A stretch of DNA of 64,000 nucleotides from Vreelandella titanicae BH1 (lineage in GTDB: Bacteria; Pseudomonadota; Gammaproteobacteria; Pseudomonadales; Halomonadaceae), in contig NZ_AOPO01000012.1 of assembly GCF_000336575.1 (NCBI RefSeq), positions 1 to 64,000 on the forward strand, in the 5' to 3' direction. Every line of letters starts with the position of its first letter. Positions within the stretch are counted from its first letter, which is position 1. The notes beneath the pieces were generated by a model. It saw nothing but the letters and a program-made list of their open reading frames with translations, had not been told where the DNA came from and ran no database searches. Position numbers and translations under genes: made by a program. Shown piece by piece: positions 9,124 through 18,266 of the stretch.

Positions 9124-11711
9124 GTGATGTGAATTGGCGTTTGGCGATGCGTAGCCTCAAGCGGGATCTGCGCGCAGCTGATGTGCGTGCGCTATTTATT
9201 GCCCTGGTATTGGCTGTCGCGGCCTCCACCATGATTGCGTTTTTTCTTGATCGGTTAGAGCGCGGTCTGGAGCGCCAGGCAGGGCAGATGTTGGGCGGAG
9301 ATCTGGTGCTAGAGCAGCGTGATCCTTTTTCCGAGGAGCTGAGAGAGCGCTTGGAAAACGCTGGTTTTGTGCTTAGCGACCAAGTGGACTTGGTGTCGAT
9401 GATTAGCCGCGAGGGGCGCTTTCAGCCTGCCAGCTTAAAAGCCGTGGATGAAGTCTACCCTCACTACGGTGTCTCCTACGTGGACTTTGGCAATGGCACC
9501 GAGCAAACTGCTTCTGGTCCGCCGCCAGGGGAGGCGTGGGCGGATCCACGCTTGATGGAACTGGTCGAAATCGAGCTGGGTGATCGAGTACAGGTGGGGC
9601 AAACTGAACTGGCCGTAACGGGGATCATCGAGCGCGAAGCGGATCAGTCCGGTGGTTTTGGTAGTTTTAACCCGCGCTTGATGCTCAATACGGCAGATGT
9701 CGAGGCAACGGGCCTGGTTCAAGAGGGCTCACGGATTGAGTTTGAAATTCTAGCCGCAGGCCCGCCGGAGGCGCTCGATCAAGTACAAGGCTTACTTGCT
9801 GAGCTACGCCGCAATGGGGTAGAGGTGCGGGATGTTCGCGTTGACCGTCCCCAGCTTGGCAATGCGTTACAGCGGGCAGAAAGCTACCTGGGGCTAGCCG
9901 GGTTAGCGGCGGTATTGCTGGCGGGTGTGGCCGTGGCAATGTCTACCCGGCGTTATGTCGAGCGCCATTTGGATACCGCTGCGCTACTGCGCTGTTTTGG
10001 TGCCAGCCAGCGTCAGTTAGTGACGATTTTCACCCTTCAGTTACTCGGTTTGGCACTGGTCGCGGCAGTCATTGGAGCGCTGCTTGGCCTTCTTGGCCAA
10101 GCGGTGCTGATTTGGCTATTGGTGAGTTTTCTACCCATGACACTTCCGCCACCGGGGCTGATGCCACTAGGGTTGGGGGTCTTCACCGCGCTTGCCGTGC
10201 TGGTTGGGTTTGCCGGGCCAACGCTGTTGCGTATCAAGCAAGTCAGCGCACTAAAAGTACTGCGTCGTGAGCTAGATCCACTGCCGCCATCGGCCTGGCT
10301 GGTCGTTGGCGTAGCGAGCATCGTGTTTGGTGGGTTGCTTTGGCTCTACTCGGGTAGCCTGCCACTGGCGATTGGATTATTGATCGGTGGTGCGCTGCTG
10401 CTTGGTGTGCTTTGGATAATTAGTGCCTTATTACTTAGCGGCTTACTGCGTGTTGTGCAGCGGTTCTCAGGGCGCAGTGAGTGGTCACAGGCACTTCGCT
10501 TAGGCGGCCGTCAATTGGCACGGCGTCGCCAAGCGGGCCTAGGTCAGTTGCTGGCCTTCTCGGTGACCTTCTTTGCCATGGCGATGATTGTCTTGGTGCG
10601 TGGCGATTTGCTAAGCACCTGGCAGGATCAACTGCCTGAAAATACGCCTAACTACTTTGCCATCAATATTCAGCCTTCCGAGCGTGACCCTTTTGAAGCG
10701 GCGGTTTCACCACGGGTGGAAACCCAAAGCACCCTCTACCCGATGGTGCGTGGGCGAGTGATAGCGATCAATGATCAGCCACCCAGAGAGGCCGTGCCGC
10801 CGGATGCCCGTGGCGACAACTCACTGCGCCGTGAGCTCAACCTTACTTGGCAATCTGAAGTGCCAGAAGGCAACCAAGTGGTGGCTGGCGAGTGGTTCAC
10901 GCCAGCGCAGCTGGGTAGCAACTCAGGCAGTGAGAGCAGCGATGAAAGCCAAGGCTGGATGAGTGCCGTGGAGGCAACACCACAGTCGGGGCCTGTGCCC
11001 ATTTCAATGGAGGATGGGCTCGCCGAAAGGCTTGGGCTAAGCATTGGTGATGAGATGACCTTCTCGGTGGGTAGCGACGAGATCACTACCCAAATTACCA
11101 GCCTGCGCAGTCTGAATTGGGATAGCTTCCAGCCTAATTTCTTCGTTATTTTCCCGCCGGGCGTGCTGGAGCAGTTTGGCCATAGTTACATCACCGCTTT
11201 TCACCTGCCAGACGCGGAACAGGGACTGATTCGTGAGCTGATCACCGACTTCCCTGGCGTCTCGTTGCTTAATGTGGACGCGATTTTAGGTCAGGTGCGG
11301 GATGTGCTTGCCCAGGTCACCCGGGCAGTGGAGTTGGTGCTCGCCTTGGTGCTACTGGCAGGGATTAGCGTGCTGTATGCCGCGCTGACCGCAAGCCGCC
11401 CGGTGCGTGCCCATGAAAGCGGCCTACTGCGCGTATTTGGCGCAGGCAGCAGAATGATTTCACGGGTACAGGGGGCCGAGTACGCGCTGTTGGGTTTTGC
11501 CAGTGGTTTGATGGGCGCAATACTTGCGGAGCTAACCTCGGCCGTACTGTATATTTACCTGCTGGATCTCACCCCGCGTTTGCACCTGGGACTATGGGTT
11601 TTCCTTCCCGTTGGCGGGGCGCTATTGATCGGTGTCATTGGGCATGCGCTTTCGCGGGGGTTGCGTCGCCAAGCGCCGGCAGCCAGCCTCGGCCTACTGG
11701 GTGAAGCTTAA
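9120..11711 (+). CDS. ybbP: FtsX-like ABC permease, YbbP family
   Basis: An 863-residue membrane protein with a first membrane helix at about residues 21-45. A large periplasmic region follows (about 50-255), then a membrane block starting LAGLAAVLLAGVAVAMSTRR. Four-helix groups lie in the middle and C-terminus, in the duplicated FtsX/MacB permease layout of YbbP (804 residues in E. coli). The extra length includes a Ser/Glu-rich insertion around bases 10915-10960. It overlaps the ATPase gene by four bases, so the two are translationally coupled and form one exporter-like complex. Related systems extract lipids or lipoproteins or regulate envelope enzymes; the substrate cannot be read from sequence. 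Confidence 0.9.
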   Translation: MSDVNWRLAMRSLKRDLRAADVRALFIALVLAVAASTMIAFFLDRLERGLERQAGQMLGGDLVLEQRDPFSEELRERLENAGFVLSDQVDLVSMISREGRFQPASLKAVDEVYPHYGVSYVDFGNGTEQTASGPPPGEAWADPRLMELVEIELGDRVQVGQTELAVTGIIEREADQSGGFGSFNPRLMLNTADVEATGLVQEGSRIEFEILAAGPPEALDQVQGLLAELRRNGVEVRDVRVDRPQLGNALQRAESYLGLAGLAAVLLAGVAVAMSTRRYVERHLDTAALLRCFGASQRQLVTIFTLQLLGLALVAAVIGALLGLLGQAVLIWLLVSFLPMTLPPPGLMPLGLGVFTALAVLVGFAGPTLLRIKQVSALKVLRRELDPLPPSAWLVVGVASIVFGGLLWLYSGSLPLAIGLLIGGALLLGVLWIISALLLSGLLRVVQRFSGRSEWSQALRLGGRQLARRRQAGLGQLLAFSVTFFAMAMIVLVRGDLLSTWQDQLPENTPNYFAINIQPSERDPFEAAVSPRVETQSTLYPMVRGRVIAINDQPPREAVPPDARGDNSLRRELNLTWQSEVPEGNQVVAGEWFTPAQLGSNSGSESSDESQGWMSAVEATPQSGPVPISMEDGLAERLGLSIGDEMTFSVGSDEITTQITSLRSLNWDSFQPNFFVIFPPGVLEQFGHSYITAFHLPDAEQGLIRELITDFPGVSLLNVDAILGQVRDVLAQVTRAVELVLALVLLAGISVLYAALTASRPVRAHESGLLRVFGAGSRMISRVQGAEYALLGFASGLMGAILAELTSAVLYIYLLDLTPRLHLGLWVFLPVGGALLIGVIGHALSRGLRRQAPAASLGLLGEA

Positions 11712-11738
11712 TCCGGTGAGGATTTGACGACTCATGAA

Positions 11739-11831
11739 TCAGCGGGCCAGCCAAAAACCGACGACGGTGGCGCTGATGACAGCAACAAAAAAGACCAGAT
11801 TACGGGCGCGGGTATCACGACGTGGTTTCAT
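11739..11831 (-). CDS. Possible 30-residue single-span membrane protein
   Basis: This short frame reads MKPRRDTRARNLVFFVAVIS and continues to residue 30, ending WLAR before TGA. It has a positively charged N-terminus followed by about 17 hydrophobic residues, the layout of an inner-membrane anchor with a cytoplasmic N-terminus. There is only a weak ribosome binding site (GGTG about 6 bases upstream). It lies in the intergenic gap after ybbP on the opposite strand. I do not recognise it; chance cannot be excluded, but a charged head followed by an uninterrupted hydrophobic run is unlike random sequence. Confidence 0.4.
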   Translation of the reverse strand: MKPRRDTRARNLVFFVAVISATVVGFWLAR

Positions 11832-11964
11832 AACGGCACCAATGCAGTGTTAAGTACTATGTTAAGTACAAGGTTGAAGTAAAATATTCCTAGCATGGTA
11901 ACGTTTGTCGCCTACGCCGTCATCTTGCTGACCCTGTGACGCGGCCGTTTGTTTAGAATTATTA

Positions 11965-12105
11965 GGAAACCTCTGATTAACTATTGCGCTCGACCATACG
12001 GCGTTAAAAATCGCCTCAAAATGCTCATTTACAACCCGTAAACTCCGCTTTTTCGTTGATTTTTGCCTTGTCTGGCCTTCGCTCATTACGTTAATCAGAG
12101 GCTCC
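11965..12105. mobile_element. MITE-like element, 141 bp, with terminal inverted repeats and TTA duplication
   Basis: The ends GGAAACCTCTGATTAAC (left) and GGAGCCTCTGATTAAC (right, reverse complement) share a perfect 12-bp CCTCTGATTAAC. The element is flanked on both sides by TTA (11962-11964 and 12106-12108), a plausible 3-bp target duplication of the TNA kind made by some IS5-group transposases. There is no room for a transposase, so it would be a non-autonomous element. Family assignment is inference. Confidence 0.6.
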
Positions 12106-12133
12106 TTAGCTGTTTACTCAGGACTGTTACTTT

Positions 12134-13051
12134 ATGCCCCAAATCACCCCGGCAGCGCTCTCTGTTGCGCCAAAGCCGCTTTCGCTTGCCCAAGGTCGCT
12201 TAGCGGCGCTGAGCTGGGGGCGTGCTGACGCCCCAACCTGGTTAGCCTTACACGGCTGGCTGGATAATGCGGCCAGTTTTACCCGGTTAGCCCCGCTGTT
12301 GGTCGAGGCGTTGGATATTCGTATTGTGGCGCTGGATTTTCGCGGCCATGGTCATTCGGCACACGCGCCACAGGGCGGTGACTATGCCTTATGCGACTAT
12401 GCCCTTTGGGACTATTGCCATGACGTGTTGGATGCCATGGAGTCCTTGGGGCTGGAGCAAACCAGCTTACTGGCCCATTCCATGGGGGCGGCAGTGGCCT
12501 GCTTGCTCGCCGCTTCGTTACCCGAACGCGTCGAGCGGCTAACGCTGATTGATGGACTTGGAGCGCTCAATACGCCCATTGAAGAGACCGCCAACCAGCT
12601 GCGTAAGGGGCTTACAGCCTACCGTCGGCCGCTGTCACGAGCGCCGCGTTACCCCGATATCGAGAGTGCCGTTGCTGCGCGTGTTGCAGGCGGGGTCACG
12701 CCGCTGGATAGCATCACGGCAACGCCGCTAGTAGAGCGTAACACCCAGCCTACTGCTGATGGTCATGTGCAAATGCGCACCGACAGCCGGTTACTGAAGC
12801 CGTCCCTGGTGCGCTTTACCCCTCAGCAAGTGCTATCGCTACTGGCGGAAATTAACGTTCCGCTGCTATTGATAGAAGGCGAGCAGGGAATTTTAGGCGA
12901 GCGCAAATGGGCTCAAGAGGCACGGCAAGCGGTCAAAGGATTAACCCGAAAAGTGCTCAAGGGGGGCCACCATTTACACTTGGAGCCTAGAGCAGTGGCG
13001 CAAGTTGCCAAGGTTATCGGCACTCACTGGGGTAACACTGGTGCCGTTTAA
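12134..13051 (+). CDS. Alpha/beta hydrolase
   Basis: A cytoplasmic 305-residue alpha/beta-hydrolase fold protein. It contains the oxyanion-side motif LHGWLDNAASF, the strand-turn LDFRGHGHS, the nucleophile elbow LAHSMGAAV (Ser in an H-S-M-G context), and the C-terminal catalytic His in KGGHHLHLEP. This pattern resembles serine hydrolase-like (SERHL) and non-haem peroxidase-like members of the family, which act on esters of unknown identity. It is followed 15 bp later by the patatin gene in the same orientation, with a GGAGGG site between them, so the two are probably co-transcribed and might both act on lipids. Confidence 0.85.
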   Translation: MPQITPAALSVAPKPLSLAQGRLAALSWGRADAPTWLALHGWLDNAASFTRLAPLLVEALDIRIVALDFRGHGHSAHAPQGGDYALCDYALWDYCHDVLDAMESLGLEQTSLLAHSMGAAVACLLAASLPERVERLTLIDGLGALNTPIEETANQLRKGLTAYRRPLSRAPRYPDIESAVAARVAGGVTPLDSITATPLVERNTQPTADGHVQMRTDSRLLKPSLVRFTPQQVLSLLAEINVPLLLIEGEQGILGERKWAQEARQAVKGLTRKVLKGGHHLHLEPRAVAQVAKVIGTHWGNTGAV

Positions 13052-13066
13052 GGGAGGGAACGCAGC

Positions 13067-14098
13067 ATGAATGAATTGGCTCACGTGAGCAGTGGCAATA
13101 AAGTCGCTCTGGTATTGGGCAGCGGTGGTGCCCGTGGCTACGCGCATATCGGCGTGATCGAAGCGCTGGAGGCGCGGGGGTTCGAAATTATTGCCGTATC
13201 GGGGTGTTCAATGGGCGCAGTGATTGGCGGTATTTATGCCGCGGGTAAGCTGCCTGAATACCGTGACTGGGTGTGTCAACTCGACTACCTGGATGTGCTC
13301 AAACTGGTTGACGTAACCTGGAGCTCGATGGGGGCGATGCGTGCAAGCAAGGTCATGAGCAAACTGGAAGCGCTGGTCGGCGATATTCTGATTGAAGACC
13401 TATCGATCCCCGTCACCACGGTAGCGACAGACCTGGTGCGGCAACGGGAAGTGTGGTTTCAAAGTGGCCCTTTGCTGCAGGCGATTCGTGCCTCAATGGC
13501 CGTGCCGGGTGTTATAACCCCTGTTCATCTGGGCGAGCAGGTGCTGGTGGATGGCGGGCTGCTCAACCCGCTGCCGATTATGCCTATGGTAGCCGCGCAC
13601 CAAGCAGACTTTGTGGTAGCGGTTAATGTGACTGCCCATAGCCCGTTGCCGGTGACCTTGGATGAGTTACTGCCTAAAGAGGAGGAAAAAGCCGATAGCC
13701 GCACCCAAAGCGAGATCGACCGCGATCAACGCATGAGCAGTTGGATAGGCGATGTACGCGCAGCTACCCAAAAACTGTGGGCAGGGCTGGGTGCCAATGG
13801 TGATGGCGCAAACGGGGAGAGCGACGACAAAGAGCTAGAAGAAACCACTGAAGCGCGAGGCAAGCGCGAGTGGAGCAAGCTCGATATGATTTTGGAGTCG
13901 TTTGATATTACCCAGGCGGCGTTGGCCAAGTACAAGGTGGCGGGGTACCCGCCCGATGTGCTGATCGAAATCCCCAAAACGGTGTGTAGTACTTACGAAT
14001 TTTACCGGGGCCGAGATTTGATTCGCCTTGGTCGCCACTTGGCAGATGAAGCGCTGGAACGCCGGATGCCCAGTATCGCTTCCGATGCTACCGAGTAA
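13067..14098 (+). CDS. Patatin-like phospholipase, RssA/YlbK-type
   Basis: A 343-residue patatin-domain protein. The domain elements are in order: glycine-rich oxyanion loop GSGGARGYAHIGV, the nucleophile elbow GCSMG (Ser of the Ser-Asp dyad) and the DGG motif with the catalytic Asp (LVDGGLLNPLP). After the patatin core comes a charged, poorly conserved insertion (about residues 200-275). The C-terminus contains FYRGRDLIRLGRHLADEAL, usual in bacterial RssA-like proteins. No signal peptide is present, so a cytoplasmic or membrane-peripheral acyl hydrolase is likely. The substrate is unknown. Confidence 0.88.
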   Translation: MNELAHVSSGNKVALVLGSGGARGYAHIGVIEALEARGFEIIAVSGCSMGAVIGGIYAAGKLPEYRDWVCQLDYLDVLKLVDVTWSSMGAMRASKVMSKLEALVGDILIEDLSIPVTTVATDLVRQREVWFQSGPLLQAIRASMAVPGVITPVHLGEQVLVDGGLLNPLPIMPMVAAHQADFVVAVNVTAHSPLPVTLDELLPKEEEKADSRTQSEIDRDQRMSSWIGDVRAATQKLWAGLGANGDGANGESDDKELEETTEARGKREWSKLDMILESFDITQAALAKYKVAGYPPDVLIEIPKTVCSTYEFYRGRDLIRLGRHLADEALERRMPSIASDATE

Positions 14099-14101
14099 CG
14101 G

Positions 14102-14671
14102 CTACTGACCCCGCTTGCGCAGTAGGATGTACACTGCCCCTGTGCCACCATCGAGATCGATGGCCGAGCAGAACGCCAACACCCCCGGCCACTCCCGTAG
14201 CCAGGTATTGGTATGGCTTTTGAGTACAGGAAAATCAGAGGTGGTGCCCCACGCTTTGCCATGCACCACCAGCACACAGCGCAGACCTTGCCCCGCTGAA
14301 TCACGCAGAAAACTCTCCAACTCCGTGCGGGCCTCCTCCAGCGTATAGCCATGCAGATCAAGCCCCGCCTGCCATGCGGTTTGGCCGCGCTTTAGCTGGC
14401 TAAACGTGCGCCATGGTAAGTCGGGCACGCTGAACTCGAGGTACTCTGAGGGGCGCACGGCTTCCACCCGGCCATCCGAAGTGCGCCCGCTGGATTGAGG
14501 GGCGCTGCTCTCAACCGCCGCGTTGCGCCGTGCTTCATGGGCCTTAACGTCGCGCTTGGGTTTGCCTGGGTCGGCCTGATTGGTGGCGATAGGGCGTACC
14601 CCCGCCGCCTTCAAGGCGTCGCGGAAGGCACTGATATCGTCATCATTCGGCAGGTGGCGGTGTCGCGTCAT
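14102..14671 (-). CDS. Smr-domain protein (SmrA/YdaL-like)
   Basis: A 189-residue protein whose C-terminal half is an Smr domain: LDLHGYTLEEARTELESFL followed by CVLVVHGKAWG. Smr domains are nucleases acting on DNA or RNA; the LDLH and HGK motifs are the conserved nuclease residues, although the usual glycine-rich HGKG is here HGKAWG. The N-terminal half (residues 1-85) is charged and probably disordered. The gene is convergent with the patatin gene, with only 3 bases between stop codons. Confidence 0.85.
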   Translation of the reverse strand: MTRHRHLPNDDDISAFRDALKAAGVRPIATNQADPGKPKRDVKAHEARRNAAVESSAPQSSGRTSDGRVEAVRPSEYLEFSVPDLPWRTFSQLKRGQTAWQAGLDLHGYTLEEARTELESFLRDSAGQGLRCVLVVHGKAWGTTSDFPVLKSHTNTWLREWPGVLAFCSAIDLDGGTGAVYILLRKRGQ

Positions 14672-14847
14672 GTCAGGCTCGGGTGGTAGAAAAATGGGGG
14701 TAGCAAGGGTAAATCAGTTAAAGAAGCACAGTATAGCGGGCTGAGCGTTGCTGTGAACCGGGCGGCGTGAAAGGTACAATCTTTTATTCGTCATATGGCT
14801 CAGGTTCTATTGCCTGCAGTCATGATTATCGTTAACCAGGAGCCGCT

Positions 14848-15807
14848 GTGACCACGCATCTAAATGTTGAGCATTCTCACTCAACCCTTTCCCTGTCGGA
14901 GTCGTTGCTGGTGAGCCAGCTCTTTACGCTGCGCGACTACCTGCGCTGGGTCTCCAGCGAGTTTTATCTGGCGGGCCTGCACTATGGCCATGGTACCGAT
15001 TCTGCCTGGGATGAGGCGGTGGCACTCTGCTTGGGCGCGCTGCATCTGCCGTGGAATATTGACCCCAGTGTGTTAGAAGCGCGGCTGCTGCCCGTGGAGC
15101 GTCAGCGGATTATTGCCTTGGCGCGGGAGCGTGTTACCACCCGCCGCCCGCTGCCTTATCTGCTCGGCGAGAGCTTCTTTGCCGGTCACCCGTTTAGCGT
15201 TGACGAGCGCGTGCTGATTCCGCGCTCGCCGATTGCCGAGTTGATTGAAGACGGCTTTGCCGCCTGGTTTCCCGAAGAGCCGCCTGCTAGCGTGCTGGAT
15301 CTATGCACTGGCTCCGGTTGTATCGGCATTGCTACGGCACTCTATTTGCCCACTTGTGAAGTGGCGCTTGCAGATATCAGCCAGGATGCCCTGGCCGTGG
15401 CACGGCAAAATATTACCCGCCATGATGTGGGAGACCGGGTGCGAGCGGTGGAATCGGATGTATTCAGCGGCTTGGAAGGTCGACGTTTTGATCTCATCGT
15501 CTCCAACCCGCCCTATGTTGATGCCCGCGACTTGGCCACCATGCCTGCTGAGTTCCGCCATGAACCCTCCTTGGCACTGGGGGCAGGCAGCGATGGCTTG
15601 GATATCGTGCGGCGCATACTCCGTGAAGCGCGGGAACACCTAACCGATGAGGGTTGGCTGATCGTAGAAGTCGGCAACTCTGATCGCCATGTGGAAGCGG
15701 CGTTTCCCGACGTGCCTTTCCTATGGCTTGAATTCGAGCGTGGCGGCCAGGGCGTATTTGCCTTGAGCGCCGCTGAACTCGACGCCCATGTGGCGTCTTT
15801 CCAGTGA
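14848..15807 (+). CDS. prmB: Ribosomal protein L3 glutamine N5-methyltransferase
   Basis: A SAM-dependent methyltransferase of the HemK/PrmB family, 319 residues. Motif I is [14 protein letters not shown], the substrate-glutamine motif is SNPPYVD, and the N-terminal helical domain precedes [19 protein letters not shown]. The RSPIAELI form, rather than the PRPDTE form of PrmC, favours PrmB, which methylates ribosomal protein L3. The neighbour chorismate synthase also follows prmB in many gammaproteobacteria. The aroC start is 13 bases after the stop, so the genes are probably co-transcribed. Confidence 0.93.
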   Translation: MTTHLNVEHSHSTLSLSESLLVSQLFTLRDYLRWVSSEFYLAGLHYGHGTDSAWDEAVALCLGALHLPWNIDPSVLEARLLPVERQRIIALARERVTTRRPLPYLLGESFFAGHPFSVDERVLIPRSPIAELIEDGFAAWFPEEPPASVLDLCTGSGCIGIATALYLPTCEVALADISQDALAVARQNITRHDVGDRVRAVESDVFSGLEGRRFDLIVSNPPYVDARDLATMPAEFRHEPSLALGAGSDGLDIVRRILREAREHLTDEGWLIVEVGNSDRHVEAAFPDVPFLWLEFERGGQGVFALSAAELDAHVASFQ

Positions 15808-15820
15808 GGAACTAATCGCC

Positions 15821-16912
15821 ATGTCTGGCAATACGTTTGGCAAACTATTTACCGTCACTACCTTTGGTGAGAGTCACGGCCCAGCGCTCGGCGCGATCGT
15901 TGATGGCTGCCCGCCTGGGTTACCGTTAAGCGAAGCAGATTTACAGCATGATCTGGATCGCCGTCGGCCGGGCAGTTCGCGGCATACTACCCAGCGCAAA
16001 GAACCTGATCAGGTGCGCATCCTGTCAGGGGTGTTTGAAGGCAAGACCACCGGCACCTCTATTGGCCTGTTAATCGAAAATACCGACCAGCGCTCTAACG
16101 ACTACTCAAAAATCAAAGAGCAGTTTCGGCCAGCGCATGCGGATTACACCTACCACCATAAATATGGCCACCGTGACTACCGCGGCGGCGGGCGCTCCAG
16201 CGCCCGTGAAACCGCTATGCGAGTGGCGGCAGGGGCGATTGCCAAGAAATATTTGGCCGCCCAAGGTGTTCAGATTCGCGGTTATATGAGCCAGCTAGGC
16301 CCCATCAAGATTGATTTCAAACAGTGGGAAGCGGTGGGTCAAAATGCCTTTTTCTGCCCTGACCCGGAGCGCGTAGCAGAACTGGAAGCCTACATGGATC
16401 AGCTGCGCCGCGATCAGGATTCGGTAGGTGCTGAGATCACCGTGATTGCCGAAGGGGTGCCGGTAGGGCTAGGCGAACCGGTGTTTGACCGCCTGGATGC
16501 TGACCTGGCGCATGGTTTGATGAGTATTAATGCGGTAAAAGGTGTGGAGATAGGCGCAGGGTTTGGTTGTGTCGCTCAGCGGGGCAGTGAACACCGTGAC
16601 GAGATGACGCCTGAAGGCTTTCTCTCCAATCATGCTGGTGGCGTGCTGGGCGGTATTTCCAGCGGCCAACCCATTGTGGCTCGTTTGGCGCTAAAACCGA
16701 CGTCCAGCATTACCACGCCTGGCCGCTCTATCGATATCCATGGACAGGCCGTCGAAGTGATTACCAAAGGGCGTCACGACCCCTGTGTGGGTATTCGCGC
16801 AACGCCCATCGCTGAGGCGATGATGGCGATTACGTTGCTGGATCACTGGCTGCGTCATCGCGGCCAAAATGGTGAGGTGAGCGTTGATACGCCGCGTTTA
16901 ACCCAGCGCTAG
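15821..16912 (+). CDS. aroC: Chorismate synthase
   Basis: A 363-residue chorismate synthase, converting 5-enolpyruvylshikimate-3-phosphate to chorismate with reduced FMN, the last common step of aromatic biosynthesis. Family signatures are present: [18 protein letters not shown] near the N-terminus, the central [19 protein letters not shown], and the C-terminal [20 protein letters not shown]. The start at 15821 gives the usual MSGNTFGK beginning with GAGGA at 15806-15810; an upstream GTG at 15788 would overlap prmB without need. Confidence 0.97.
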   Translation: MSGNTFGKLFTVTTFGESHGPALGAIVDGCPPGLPLSEADLQHDLDRRRPGSSRHTTQRKEPDQVRILSGVFEGKTTGTSIGLLIENTDQRSNDYSKIKEQFRPAHADYTYHHKYGHRDYRGGGRSSARETAMRVAAGAIAKKYLAAQGVQIRGYMSQLGPIKIDFKQWEAVGQNAFFCPDPERVAELEAYMDQLRRDQDSVGAEITVIAEGVPVGLGEPVFDRLDADLAHGLMSINAVKGVEIGAGFGCVAQRGSEHRDEMTPEGFLSNHAGGVLGGISSGQPIVARLALKPTSSITTPGRSIDIHGQAVEVITKGRHDPCVGIRATPIAEAMMAITLLDHWLRHRGQNGEVSVDTPRLTQR

Positions 16913-16974
16913 CGCAATACGGTGAGGTTTGCAGTTCACTGCTACACTCAAACAAAACAGTGCAGGAGCCGCCT

Positions 16975-17484
16975 ATGAAGATTAACGTTGAATTTGATCT
17001 TACCCCGGACGAATTTCGCCAATCTCTGGGTCTGCCGGATGTCGAAGCTTTTCAGAAAAACCTGCTGGAAAATATCCAGCGGCAAATGGAGTCTGGGGTA
17101 GAGGGCTACGACCCCATGAGTCTTATGAGGCCCTTTCTCCAGCAGCCTATGATGCAGCAAGGGCTCTCGCAGGGACTATCTGAAGGACTGTCTCAAGGGC
17201 TAGCCAACTTCGGCACTTATCAGCAAATGATGCTGGATATGTTGCGCCAAGCGGGCAGCGCCAGCACTAATGCCACTAGTGCGTCCTCGTCTAACGGCAG
17301 TGCGGCTGAACAGGGTGGTAACACCAGCTCTAAAAGCAGTGCGGAGAGTTCCAGGGCGAGCAGTACTAATAATAGTAGTGCCAATAAAAGTACCAGTAGT
17401 GGTGGTAAGGCCAAGTCAACAGCGTCGTCGCGCTCCCGTTCCGGCTCAAGCACACGTTCAACATCCAAGCGCAGTGATTCATAA
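16975..17484 (+). CDS. DUF6489-like small protein of the PHA cluster, Ser-rich tail
   Basis: A 169-residue protein beginning MKINVEFDLTPDEFRQSLGL, which matches my memory of the DUF6489 family found beside PHA genes. The start at 16975 follows CAGGAG. A helical N-terminal half is followed by the repetitive GLSQGLSEGLSQGL (about residues 63-76) and a long Ser/Asn/Lys/Arg-rich low-complexity tail (about 95-169), probably disordered and basic. The same GLS(Q/E)GL repeat occurs at the N-terminus of PhaC downstream. A granule-surface or synthase-accessory role is inferred from context. It lies upstream of the phasin. Confidence 0.75.
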   Translation: MKINVEFDLTPDEFRQSLGLPDVEAFQKNLLENIQRQMESGVEGYDPMSLMRPFLQQPMMQQGLSQGLSEGLSQGLANFGTYQQMMLDMLRQAGSASTNATSASSSNGSAAEQGGNTSSKSSAESSRASSTNNSSANKSTSSGGKAKSTASSRSRSGSSTRSTSKRSDS

Positions 17485-17617
17485 ATCAGTAACGATAGAG
17501 TGGCAAAAATAGATTGTGGGGAAGTGGATTGAAAGATCGCTAATGGCGATGTGAGAGAGGCAGTGCGGAGACGTTTTGCAGCGTTACTGAATGCAGCTAC
17601 TTAAAACAGTGTCGCTG

Positions 17618-17661
17618 TTGCAATGCAGCATGCCAGGGACTACTCTTTTTGCAGTGCAGCA
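17618..17661 (+). promoter_or_regulatory. Paired TGCA-rich direct repeats upstream of the phasin gene
   Basis: TTGCAATGCAGCA (17618-17630) and TTGCAGTGCAGCA (17649-17661) are 13-bp direct repeats with one mismatch. Their spacing is 31 bp, close to three helical turns, and they lie 77-120 bp before the phasin start. A related GCAG-N4-CTGC inverted repeat lies before the DUF6489-like gene (about 16929-16943). PhaR-type repressors of PHA genes bind TGC-rich sites, so an operator is plausible; no phaR gene is in the window. Confidence 0.4.
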
Positions 17662-17737
17662 AATCAAGGCAAGACAAGCTACATCACGATGAGTCACTCC
17701 AAGGCTCATGCCAAGGAACTAAACAGGAGCAGACACT

Positions 17738-18148
17738 ATGCAAGACAATATGATGGACGCCTTCAACGCCCAAACTAAGCAAATGTTTGAGCCCATGCGT
17801 AAAATTAATTCGCTGATGCTCAACAACATGGAAAAAATGACCCAGTATCAGCTGGAAGCCATGAAGCGCTACAGCCAGATGGGTACAGAGCGCATTCGTA
17901 GCGCCACTGAAATTCAAGACGCAGAAAGCCTGCGTGATTTCGGCACCAAGCAAGCTGAAATGATGAACGAGCTTTCCCAGCAGATGCAGGAAGACGCGCG
18001 CGTCATGAGCGAAATGAGCCTGCAGTTTAAGTCTGAAATGGAAAAAATGTTCAGCGAAGCCGGTCAGCAAATGTCCGAGCAAGCCAAGGCGGCTACAAAA
18101 AGCGAGCAACCTGCCAAAGCCTCTAGTCAGTCATCGCGCAAAAGCTGA
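17738..18148 (+). CDS. phaP: Phasin family protein
   Basis: A 136-residue all-helical phasin. It is rich in Met, Gln, Glu and Lys, begins MQDNMMDAFNAQTKQMFEPM and has heptad-like hydrophobic spacing through residue about 115, then a Lys/Ser-rich tail. Phasins coat the surface of polyhydroxyalkanoate granules and control their size and number. AGGAG lies about 10 bases upstream of the ATG. A strong hairpin follows, so the phasin can be expressed far above the synthase gene behind it. Paired TGCA-rich repeats lie in the upstream region. Confidence 0.88.
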   Translation: MQDNMMDAFNAQTKQMFEPMRKINSLMLNNMEKMTQYQLEAMKRYSQMGTERIRSATEIQDAESLRDFGTKQAEMMNELSQQMQEDARVMSEMSLQFKSEMEKMFSEAGQQMSEQAKAATKSEQPAKASSQSSRKS

Positions 18149-18158
18149 TTAGTGACCT

Positions 18159-18186
18159 CATCGCGGCGCCCAAGGGCGCCGCGATG
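18159..18186 (+). terminator. Strong hairpin after the phasin gene
   Basis: CATCGCGGCGCC (18159-18170) pairs with GGCGCCGCGATG (18175-18186): a perfect 12-bp GC-rich stem with a 4-base loop, 10 bases after the phasin stop. The T-run after it is weak, so it may act as an attenuator or mRNA-stabilising hairpin between phasin and phaC. Confidence 0.6.
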
Positions 18187-18266
18187 CATTTATAAGCTTT
18201 AATTTATATATGCTTACATAGCCAAAGTGGTTGGTGCGCCCGATGATAGGCGTAGGGAGAATGAGT

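Noticed and set aside
11862..12086. 74-residue minus-strand frame beginning MSEGQTRQKSTKKRS
   Set aside because: It starts inside the MITE-like element and runs out of it. The frame is best explained by the element's sequence rather than by a gene.
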